Origin: Chloroflexota bacterium
Lineage (GTDB): Bacteria > Chloroflexota > Anaerolineae > Anaerolineales > Anaerolineaceae
Reading direction: 5' to 3'
NCBI GenBank assembly: GCA_019136175.1
Contig: JAGVUS010000481.1
Coordinates: forward strand, 1-7,971
Length of the DNA stretch: 7,971 nt
A model generated the notes under the pieces. That model was given only the letters and a program-made list of their open reading frames with translations, searched no databases and was not told the origin of the DNA. The translations under genes were made by a program, and so were the position numbers. Positions 1 to 6,277 of the stretch are shown in pieces (within the stretch, counting starts at the first letter, position 1; each line of letters starts with the position of its first letter).

Positions 1-984
1 GCTCCATGGAACCAGCGGCGACTGAAGCAGAATTTTTTCAAGGGGTTTAAGCGGACCATGGTAAATGAGCTTTTGTCCCTTGGAAGCAAATGTGTCTTCT
101 TGAAGAAAATGCCAGGGTTCTTCCTGTTCAATGTCATATCCAAGAATTTCAATGTCCTTGGGATCTCCGACGCCCAGTCCCATCTCGTGCGCCATCCGGA
201 TGAATGGAATGGACATGGGATCAAATCCCTGGAGCTTGGCGGAAATGGCATCAATTGCCACCTGGTCGGACGAAGCCAGCAGGATGTTTTTCTCATGCCA
301 GCGCATTGCCCGGGGTCCGGGACCATCTCCGGCAAAAGTGCCATCCATGACTGCAAAAATCCCCGGGTGGATTTCCCGCTGGATCATTAACAGGTCCACC
401 AGGGTTTCGTGGATCTTGGCATGTGTCCAGTGGCGGTTGCGGTGGAGTAATCCCCCAAATGCATTTTTCATTGCCCCGGTTATGGTGGTGAAGACATGGG
501 TTTTCACCGTCGGTAGATGAACAATGTTTTTCCCCATTAATGCTTTGGGAATGAAAACACCTTCCGGGTAAATTTTATCCAGTACCAGGAAGGGATGGGT
601 CTTGGGGACATAGTGGACCCATTCAAATTTTTCTTCATACAAATAGGTACATGGAACCTGATACAGGTCTGTGACGAATTTGTGTTTGTTGTTGGTTTCG
701 CCGACCGATGTATCCACAACCACGGTGTCGTTGTGAATCCCTTCCAGGTCATCATATCCCATTTTCCGCAAAGCCCGGATCACCCCCTCCAGTTGCCATG
801 GGGTGGTGGAGCAGGCAGGATACCAGGTTTGCCACGAGATGTTAATTTTTAAGCCTGTTGTTATTCCCTGGGGGAGGGCATCCTGTACCCGTCCAAGGAT
901 CATTAATTGTTCGATATCATCCAAGACTGTCCCGGGGGTGGTTTTCAGGACAGCAACTTTTCCTTTTCCTGGAAAATCACTCAT
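1..984 (-). CDS. DUF362 family protein (partial, 3' end off the window)
   Basis: The minus-strand frame is open from an ATG at 982-984 to the left edge, giving 328 residues with no stop, so the C-terminus is missing. The start is supported by AGGAAGGT five bases upstream (990-997). The protein has the hallmarks of the DUF362 family: a central segment with LPTVKTH (157-163) followed by TGAMKNAFGG (169-178), then MDGTFAGDGPGP (213-224) and an ASSDQVAIDAISAKLQG stretch (237-253), ending with GVGDPKDIEILG (271-282). DUF362 proteins have no firmly established general function; some carry ferredoxin-type 4Fe-4S motifs, but no CxxCxxC cluster appears in the visible part. There is no signal peptide or membrane segment. 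It is transcribed divergently from the kinase operon, so a functional link is not implied. Family assignment is firm; role is unknown. Confidence 0.88.
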   Translation of the reverse strand, partial: MSDFPGKGKVAVLKTTPGTVLDDIEQLMILGRVQDALPQGITTGLKINISWQTWYPACSTTPWQLEGVIRALRKMGYDDLEGIHNDTVVVDTSVGETNNKHKFVTDLYQVPCTYLYEEKFEWVHYVPKTHPFLVLDKIYPEGVFIPKALMGKNIVHLPTVKTHVFTTITGAMKNAFGGLLHRNRHWTHAKIHETLVDLLMIQREIHPGIFAVMDGTFAGDGPGPRAMRWHEKNILLASSDQVAIDAISAKLQGFDPMSIPFIRMAHEMGLGVGDPKDIEILGYDIEQEEPWHFLQEDTFASKGQKLIYHGPLKPLEKILLQSPLVPWS

Positions 985-1080
985 GTTACACCTTCCTTTT
1001 ATACCCTCATTGTACTAAACTCTTGTGATTCCATCCAGCAATAGTAAGCCAACTGTAAACTGGAATCGCTTTTTTCGGGA

Positions 1081-1108
1081 TTGGATGCAAAATAAGTTCG
1101 GTTATAAT
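1081..1108 (+). promoter_or_regulatory. Candidate sigma70-type promoter for the kinase operon
   Basis: A perfect TATAAT hexamer lies at 1103-1108, 55 bases before the kinase TTG start. Sixteen bases upstream is TTGGAT (1081-1086), which matches only three positions of the -35 consensus. The -10 box is embedded in a short AT-rich dyad, ATAAT/ATTAT around 1104-1115. Position and the perfect -10 box make this the best promoter candidate in the divergent region; the weak -35 box suggests activator help or a chance match. Confidence 0.4.
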
Positions 1109-1151
1109 CAATTATCAGAGCATCTTTATAGGATTTCCCAAAAATCATTTT

Positions 1152-1157
1152 AAGGGA
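1152..1157 (+). promoter_or_regulatory. Ribosome binding site supporting the TTG start of the kinase
   Basis: AAGGGA sits five bases upstream of the TTG at 1163. It overlaps an in-frame TAA (1151-1153), so the kinase cannot begin further upstream. A second purine-rich run, AGGGAGGG (1187-1194), lies four bases before an in-frame CTG (1199). No ATG, GTG or TTG occurs in frame between 1163 and the kinase core, so TTG 1163 is the preferred start and CTG 1199 is the only alternative. Confidence 0.5.
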
Positions 1158-1162
1158 ACGGA

Positions 1163-3073
1163 TTGTACCAAGTTGGAATTTGGTACAGGGAGGGTACACT
1201 GGATACACACCGCATCACGCAAAATTTTGACCAGGAACCAGGACCTGTCAAGCAGCTGCCACCCGGAACCATCCTGCAGGATCGGTACCTGATCCAGGAT
1301 GTGATTGGTGTGGGGGGAATGGGATCTGTATATCGGGCACGCGACCTGCGATTTCAGAATGTAATCAAGCTGGTGGCTGTGAAGGAAATGATTAATTCCA
1401 GTCCCGATCCACTCATCCGGCAGACCATTGTCCAAAATTTTGAGCGGGAAGCAAATATTCTTGCCACCCTGAACCATCCCTCCATCTCCAAAATTTTTGA
1501 CTTTTTTAACCACGAGGAACGATCCTATCTTGTCCTGGAATTCATTCAGGGCAAGGATATGGAAGCGGTTATCGAAGATTCTGATGGTTTTATCAGCGAA
1601 GAAAGGGTAATTTCCTGGGCTGTTGAATTGTGTGATGTGCTGACCTACCTGCATTCCCACAAACCGGAGCCGATCATCTTTCGGGACATGAAGCCCTCCA
1701 ATGTGATGGTCACTCCCCAGGATCATATTGTCCTGATTGATTTTGGAATTGCCAAAACATTTCAGACTGGAAAAAAGGGAACCATGATCGGTACGGAGGG
1801 CTATTCCCCTCCCGAACAATACCGGGGTGAGGCAACACAGCTGGCGGATATTTATGCCCTGGGTGCAACGATGCACCATGTGTTGACCAGGTGGAATCCC
1901 CGCCTGGAAGCACCATTCTCTTTCCAGGAACGTCCCATTCGCAAAGCCAATCCCAATGTCTCTGTGGAACTGGAAGCAATTGTAAATACTGCCCTGCAGT
2001 ACAATCCACCGGACCGTTTTCAGACTGCTGAGACGATGAAGGAAGCCCTGCTCTCTGCTGCCAGAAAGACCGGGATCCTTTCGCGAATTTCAATGCCCGC
2101 CCCGGATGGCGGCAAGGGGGTTAAACCAATCTGGACATTTCAATGTGAGGATGAAATTCGCTCCTCGGCAGCTTACGATCGTGGAGTGGTGTACATTGGG
2201 TCTTATGATAATAACCTCTATGCCGTTAATGGCGGTGATGGAAAAATGGTCTGGAAATACCCGACCAACGGGGGGGTTGTTGGTTGCCCGGTGATTGTGG
2301 ACAACCTGGCGATATTTGGTTCGGAAGACAGCAATCTTTACGCGGTCAGCACCCGGACAGGTAAATTGGATTGGACCTTCCAGACAGAGGGACCCATTCG
2401 GAGTTCTCCCAAAGTATCCGAGGGACACGTTTTTATTGGCTCGGATGACGGTTATTTCTACGCAATCAATTTGGCTGCCAACCGCATGACGTGGAGATTG
2501 GATGTTGTGGACCCAATCCGTTCATCGCCGGTATTGACAAATGAGTATGCATATTTTGGCTGTGAAAGCGGAGAGTTGTACTGCGTGGATTTCCGCGGAG
2601 AGATCCGCTGGCGGTTTCGTTCAAAACGACCCATTACTTCATCACCATTCCTGACACAGGGAGTTGTTTATGTAGCTTCCCTGGATGGAATGGTCTATGC
2701 CCTGGATGCCCAATCCGGGTGGGTGATCTGGCGTTTTCGCATGGGGAAGGGCTCGGTATCATCACCCATCCGGTCAGATAATTTGGTCATCCTGGGCTCT
2801 GCAGATGAACATATCTATTGCCTGGATGCCAACAATGCCAAGGAAATTTGGAAATTTAAAACCGGGCACCAGGTGAGCGGATCACCGAGGGTCTATAAAG
2901 ATTGCGTGTATTGCGGTTCCGCGGACGGTAATTTTTACTGCCTTGAAACCAGGACCGGTCGGCTGCGGTGGAAATTCACAACCGGGGGACCGATTACTGC
3001 GGCTCCGTTAATTCAGGACGACGTCATTTATATTGGTTCGACGGATCGAATTTTGTATGCGTTTCTGCCGTAG
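1163..3073 (+). CDS. Ser/Thr protein kinase with C-terminal eight-blade PQQ/WD40-like propeller
   Basis: A 636-residue soluble Hanks-type kinase that should transfer phosphate from ATP to Ser/Thr of partner proteins in the cytoplasm. The kinase domain (about 40-300) has a glycine loop GVGGMGSV (49-56), the VAVK lysine K74, a likely alpha-C glutamate E96, the catalytic loop FRDMKPSN (173-180) with D175, K177 and N180, the DFG motif (193-195), PPE in place of APE (216-218), D229, and the PDRF arginine R285. The histidine of HRD is replaced by Phe, a tolerated change in many bacterial kinases. Residues 323-636 form eight repeats, described separately. No membrane segment is present, unlike PknB-type receptors. 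The TTG start is the first possible one after an in-frame stop at 1151. It heads the operon and is followed after 40 bases by a PP2C gene, its likely antagonist. All catalytic residues are intact, so activity is expected; the substrate is unknown, the FHA and vWA proteins downstream being obvious candidates. Confidence 0.95.
   Translation: MYQVGIWYREGTLDTHRITQNFDQEPGPVKQLPPGTILQDRYLIQDVIGVGGMGSVYRARDLRFQNVIKLVAVKEMINSSPDPLIRQTIVQNFEREANILATLNHPSISKIFDFFNHEERSYLVLEFIQGKDMEAVIEDSDGFISEERVISWAVELCDVLTYLHSHKPEPIIFRDMKPSNVMVTPQDHIVLIDFGIAKTFQTGKKGTMIGTEGYSPPEQYRGEATQLADIYALGATMHHVLTRWNPRLEAPFSFQERPIRKANPNVSVELEAIVNTALQYNPPDRFQTAETMKEALLSAARKTGILSRISMPAPDGGKGVKPIWTFQCEDEIRSSAAYDRGVVYIGSYDNNLYAVNGGDGKMVWKYPTNGGVVGCPVIVDNLAIFGSEDSNLYAVSTRTGKLDWTFQTEGPIRSSPKVSEGHVFIGSDDGYFYAINLAANRMTWRLDVVDPIRSSPVLTNEYAYFGCESGELYCVDFRGEIRWRFRSKRPITSSPFLTQGVVYVASLDGMVYALDAQSGWVIWRFRMGKGSVSSPIRSDNLVILGSADEHIYCLDANNAKEIWKFKTGHQVSGSPRVYKDCVYCGSADGNFYCLETRTGRLRWKFTTGGPITAAPLIQDDVIYIGSTDRILYAFLP
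1164..1187. repeat. Exact 8-bp inverted repeat at the kinase start
   Basis: TGTACCAA (1164-1171) and TTGGTACA (1180-1187) are exact reverse complements separated by eight bases. GU pairs at both ends (1163/1188 and 1172/1179) could extend the stem in RNA. The repeat overlaps the predicted TTG start codon and ends directly at the second Shine-Dalgarno-like run (1187-1194). A further GGTACA copy occurs at 1193-1198. The dyad is seen directly; a role as a repressor operator or a translation-controlling hairpin is inference. Confidence 0.55.
2129..3070 (+). other. Eight tandem 40-residue propeller repeats in the kinase C-terminus
   Basis: Each repeat follows a W-x-F ... I-x-S-S-P ... V-Y-I-G-S-x-D-x-x-L-Y-A ... 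G pattern. The marker tryptophans are W324, W364, W404, W444, W483, W523, W563 and W603, so spacing is 40 residues except for one of 39. The last repeat stops after LYAFLP, lacking its outer W strand, while the first repeat begins with that strand; this is the arrangement expected when the ring is closed by its first strand. The repeats resemble PQQ-like/YncB-type beta-propeller units. Whether it binds PQQ is doubtful; a protein- or ligand-binding platform is more likely. Confidence 0.9.
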
Positions 3074-3113
3074 GGTGTAAAATTAACCACATGGACTGGG
3101 AAAGAGGTAGCGT

Positions 3114-4010
3114 GTGCTCAATTTTTTGAAAACTTTGTTTATCAAGAAGAAGCCTGTAGTGTCGGCAGCTGAGCCTGTCCAGACAGCTCCATTGACGGAC
3201 GAGCAGATGGGTTCCATTGAAATTCCCCATGTTTACAATCCTCCCCAGATTCTGGTTGGAACATCCCAATCTGTTGGCGTGCAGCGAGACCATAACGAGG
3301 ACACCCTGTACGCACTTTCCTCCGTGCTGGCAGAGGGAAAGAGTGCCGTCCCATTTGGCATATTTATAGTGGCAGATGGAATGGGCGGGCATCAGTATGG
3401 TGAAATTGCCAGCGGTGTGGCTGCACGAACCATGAGTGAGTATATCCTTTCGGGTTTATACCTTCCATATCTTTCGCCAAATGGTTCGCAGGCGATTGAA
3501 AGCATGCAGGAACTCATGGAAAAGGGAGTCCGGGAAGCCCAACAGGCGGTTCGAAGGCATGCACCGGGTGGGGGAACCACACTAACGGCAGTTGTGATCC
3601 TGGGGGAACAGGTTACATATGCACATGTTGGCGACAGCCGGGCTTACCTGGTCCACCCTGAAGGACGTCTTGTGGCGATTACCCAGGACCACTCGCTTGT
3701 GCGGCGTTTGGTGGAACTGGGACAAATAACCGAAGAGCAGGCGATTAATCATCCCAACAAGAATGTGCTGTATCGGGCTTTGGGTCAAACCGAACCGGTT
3801 ACCCCGGACATGGGTACCCGCCAGCTTCCCCACCCTGGTGGAATCCTGATTTGCAGTGATGGATTGTGGGGCGTGGTGCCGGAAGACCAAATCCTTGATA
3901 TTCTTAAGAAGGCAGCCAATCCATCCCTGGCGTGCCAGGAACTGGTGGATGCAGCAAACCAGGCGGGTGGTCCGGATAATATCAGCGTCATATTGATCCA
4001 GTATTTATAA
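3114..4010 (+). CDS. PP2C-family Ser/Thr protein phosphatase
   Basis: A 298-residue metal-dependent phosphatase expected to reverse the upstream kinase. The PP2C core (about 47-298) has all signature motifs: RDHNED (58-63), VADGMGG (86-92), GGTT (153-156), HVGDSR (171-176), QDHS (191-194), CSDGL (247-251) and GGPDNIS (285-291). The metal-binding aspartates D63, D88, D249 and D288 are present, so it should be active with Mn or Mg. The GTG start at 3114 is preceded by GAGGT at a suitable distance; the overlapping GTG at 3112 is in a frame that stops within a few codons. Residues 1-15 are a short hydrophobic and lysine-rich segment that could form an amphipathic helix, followed by a Pro/Ala-rich linker to about residue 45. 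It lies 40 bases after the kinase and 7 bases before the J/vWA gene, consistent with one transcript. Family assignment is secure. Confidence 0.95.
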   Translation: MLNFLKTLFIKKKPVVSAAEPVQTAPLTDEQMGSIEIPHVYNPPQILVGTSQSVGVQRDHNEDTLYALSSVLAEGKSAVPFGIFIVADGMGGHQYGEIASGVAARTMSEYILSGLYLPYLSPNGSQAIESMQELMEKGVREAQQAVRRHAPGGGTTLTAVVILGEQVTYAHVGDSRAYLVHPEGRLVAITQDHSLVRRLVELGQITEEQAINHPNKNVLYRALGQTEPVTPDMGTRQLPHPGGILICSDGLWGVVPEDQILDILKKAANPSLACQELVDAANQAGGPDNISVILIQYL

Positions 4011-4017
4011 GGGAATT

Positions 4018-5493
4018 GTGGAGCAGGATTACTATAACCTTCTTGGCATCCCATTTGATGCGACCGGGGAAGAAATCCGGAACGCATACTTTGATGCTGC
4101 CCGTCTGCATCATCCAGACGCCAATCATTCCGAGGAGAATGGTGAAGTATTTCTTGCCATTCAAGAGGCATTTGAAGTCTTGTCCAATCCGAAGAAGCGT
4201 GCAGAATATGACCGGACTCTACCGGAAACATACCATACCAAATCTGCTCTGGTTCTTCATAGCCGATTCAGTCGAAACACGATCCCCTTATTGGGTGAGC
4301 CGCAGGTTGTCTATGCTTTGCTTGAGTTAACCTGCACTGCAGAAACAGATCCTCTCCGGCTGCCGTCAATTGACCTGTGCCTGGTTGTTGACCGGTCCAC
4401 ATCGATGGCGGGAGACCGGCTGATGATGGTGAAGGATAATATTGAACAGCTATTGAATTTGCTGCGTCCCCAGGACATATTCTCAATTGTCACGTTCAGC
4501 GACCGGGCGGAAGTATTTCTTCCCCCCACCAGGGTTGGTGACTTAAATCGAAAAGAATTGCGATTGAATCAACTAATCCCATCTGGTGCGACTGAAATAT
4601 TCCAGGGTTTAAATGCTGGATTTCAACTGTTCACACGCGGGACGACTGGAAGTGCAAGCCGGCAAATCGTGTTGATGACAGACGGGCACACTTACGGTGA
4701 TGAGGAAGCATGTTATCAGCTTGCAAATGAGGCTGCTGAACAGGGCATTCTGATCAATGCGCTTGGATTTGGAAGTGAATGGAACGATGGATTCCTTGAC
4801 CAGTTATGCGCCATCAGTGGAGGAAACGCCTCTTATGTAATTAGTTCAAAGGACCTTTATACCTTCTTTGAACAGAAAATGAGGAGTTTGGAAAACCTCT
4901 ATGCCCGCCAGATCCAACTGAAATTTGAATCGGATCCGGCAGTGCAACTCCGGTATGCCTTCCGGATTCGACCTGAAATCAGCCCGCTTCCCATCTCCAA
5001 TCAAATTCCGCTGGGGGGATTGCATTATGGAAAACAAATATCCATCATGCTTGAATTTGTGATCTCGCCGCTGAAAGAAGGAATCACGGAAATTCAACTT
5101 GCAAAAGGGAAAATCAGCATGGAGATTCCTTCCATGCCGGTTTCCAAACATCGTCTTCTGGTGGATCTGAAACGTCCTGTCAGGACATCGTTGGATCGCG
5201 AGACCCCACCGGCTGCCATTCTGGATGCAATGTCGGTGCTGTCCATGTATAAAATGCAGGAAAAGGTTCGCCAGGAGGTGGGGGCGGGGAATATCGCGAT
5301 GGCGACCCGGCACCTGCACCATCTGGCAACCCATTTACTGGCACGGGGAGAACGAAAATTGGCGCAAACCGTCCTGCTGGAAGCGGAATATTTGCAACAA
5401 AACCGAACCTTCAGCGCAGAAGGTGATAAACGGATAAAATATGGGACGCGTTCCCTTCTCATGCTTTTGCCTGCGGAGACAATGTCATCATGA
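4018..5493 (+). CDS. J-domain/von Willebrand factor A fusion protein
   Basis: A 491-residue protein with two recognisable domains. Residues 1-66 are a DnaJ J domain, starting DYYNLLGIP and carrying the HPD motif (H32-P33-D34) needed to stimulate Hsp70 ATPase, and ending AEYDR. No Gly/Phe region, zinc centre or client-binding DnaJ domains follow, so it is a class III J protein. Residues about 117-290 are a vWA domain with a complete MIDAS: DRSTS (D125, S127, S129), T192 in SGATEI and D222 in MTDGH. After it come a predicted beta-rich section (about 295-385) and a helical C-terminus (about 398-465) with unassigned function. There is no signal peptide or membrane helix. The GTG start is close to its AAGGGA site (4009-4014, three-base gap), but the J domain begins at once, so the start is well fixed. 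The last four bases overlap the next gene. It is probably a metal-dependent adaptor linking the kinase/phosphatase pair to a target or to DnaK; that role is inferred. Confidence 0.93.
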   Translation: MEQDYYNLLGIPFDATGEEIRNAYFDAARLHHPDANHSEENGEVFLAIQEAFEVLSNPKKRAEYDRTLPETYHTKSALVLHSRFSRNTIPLLGEPQVVYALLELTCTAETDPLRLPSIDLCLVVDRSTSMAGDRLMMVKDNIEQLLNLLRPQDIFSIVTFSDRAEVFLPPTRVGDLNRKELRLNQLIPSGATEIFQGLNAGFQLFTRGTTGSASRQIVLMTDGHTYGDEEACYQLANEAAEQGILINALGFGSEWNDGFLDQLCAISGGNASYVISSKDLYTFFEQKMRSLENLYARQIQLKFESDPAVQLRYAFRIRPEISPLPISNQIPLGGLHYGKQISIMLEFVISPLKEGITEIQLAKGKISMEIPSMPVSKHRLLVDLKRPVRTSLDRETPPAAILDAMSVLSMYKMQEKVRQEVGAGNIAMATRHLHHLATHLLARGERKLAQTVLLEAEYLQQNRTFSAEGDKRIKYGTRSLLMLLPAETMSS

Positions 5494-6017
5494 TCATCTG
5501 TCCCAACTGCCATCATCAAGAATTACCTGGTGTTTTATTTTGCAGTGAGTGCGGCGCGCAATTATCCAATGTGGAATCATTGACAACCCAATCCATCCGG
5601 CGGACGCCATCCGAATTACTGGATTCCATGGAGCAATCCCTGCCCCCCCTGGATCTATCTGCGCCGGAACCAATCCCTGAAACAGGATCCATCAAAATAT
5701 CCTTGTTGTTTGTGGAAAGTGGAAAGATTGTTGATTTGACAGGACGCAGTGAATTCACTCTTGGGAGAGCCACGGAAGGTCAACCCATCCTGCCGGATGT
5801 GGATCTTGCGCCATATGATGCTTATTCACAGGGTGTTTCACGCTTCCATGCATCCCTCAAAATTGTCAGCCAGAGGATCTCCATTGTGGACTTGGGTTCA
5901 TCCAATGGCACCCGTGTCAATGGTCAAAAAATTGTTCCCAACGTTGATTATCCCCTCAGTCATGGGGATATCCTGGCGCTGGGAAAATTTAAAATTCAGG
6001 TATTAATTCATTATTAA
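5490..6017 (+). CDS. Zinc-ribbon and FHA domain protein
   Basis: A 175-residue phosphothreonine-reader protein. The N-terminus is a zinc ribbon with C4, C7, C18 and C21 (CPNC ... FCSEC) followed by GAQL. A Thr/Ser/Pro-rich linker spans about 28-66, including TTQSIRRTP (32-40). The FHA domain (about 68-175) shows LGR (91-93), VSRFHA (116-121, with S117, R118 and H120), GSSNGT (136-141) and VNGQ (143-146), so the phosphothreonine-binding residues are intact. The ATG overlaps the previous stop in an ATGA junction, suggesting translational coupling with the J/vWA protein; GGAG at 5475-5478 may assist. It probably recognises a target phosphorylated by the operon's kinase. The linker threonines are plausible kinase sites (see findings). 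No membrane segment is seen. Confidence 0.93.
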   Translation: MIICPNCHHQELPGVLFCSECGAQLSNVESLTTQSIRRTPSELLDSMEQSLPPLDLSAPEPIPETGSIKISLLFVESGKIVDLTGRSEFTLGRATEGQPILPDVDLAPYDAYSQGVSRFHASLKIVSQRISIVDLGSSNGTRVNGQKIVPNVDYPLSHGDILALGKFKIQVLIHY

Positions 6018-6034
6018 ATTGACAAAGGATACCC

Positions 6035-6274
6035 ATGCAATCGATTCTGGTACATATTGCAAATGAAGAACCAATTCTGGGTGAGGTGGATCAGTTGCCT
6101 GGAACAACAGATACAATCATCATCCTCAAGAACCCACGCAAGCGCGATGGCAAGGATTTGCATTACCTTGAACCGGAAATTACGACGATCATTCTCCCAA
6201 TAGCACGAGCCAGCTTTATTGAGGTTATGACAACCCGGGAGGAGGACGAGATTATTACATTCGTCCGGGAGTAA
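6035..6274 (+). CDS. Small protein of unknown function
   Basis: A 79-residue protein that I do not recognise. It starts 18 bases after the FHA gene, with AAAGGA placed properly before the ATG, and ends three bases before the response regulator, so it is very likely a real gene of the operon. The sequence is mostly alternating hydrophobic and polar residues suggesting beta strands (SILVHIA, DTIIILKN, ITTIILP, ASFIEVM), with one basic, polar stretch NPRKRDGKDLHYLE (33-46) that looks like a conserved loop. The C-terminus is acidic (TTREEDE, 66-72). There are no cysteines, no signal peptide and no membrane helix. A small beta-barrel fold of the Sm/SH3 type would fit the strand pattern, but this is only a guess. 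Confidence 0.8.
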   Translation: MQSILVHIANEEPILGEVDQLPGTTDTIIILKNPRKRDGKDLHYLEPEITTIILPIARASFIEVMTTREEDEIITFVRE

Positions 6275-6277
6275 ACC

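Noticed and set aside
58..520. Plus-strand open frames near the left edge
   Set aside because: They mirror the minus-strand DUF362 gene, which has family motifs, a good start site and an uninterrupted frame of 328 codons.
1009..1037. Minus-strand promoter for the DUF362 gene
   Set aside because: TACAAT is present at 1009-1014 on the minus strand, but there is no -35-like hexamer at the proper spacing, so no call is made.
1145..1879. Long minus-strand open frame of 244 codons
   Set aside because: It is antisense to the kinase catalytic core, whose motifs are all intact on the plus strand; the product shows no domain pattern and it has no convincing ribosome binding site.
2129..3070. Reading the repeats as a PQQ-dependent dehydrogenase domain
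   Set aside because: The unit pattern resembles PQQ-enzyme propellers, but the protein is a cytoplasmic kinase without signal peptide, and no cofactor or calcium-binding residues of quinoprotein dehydrogenases could be identified.
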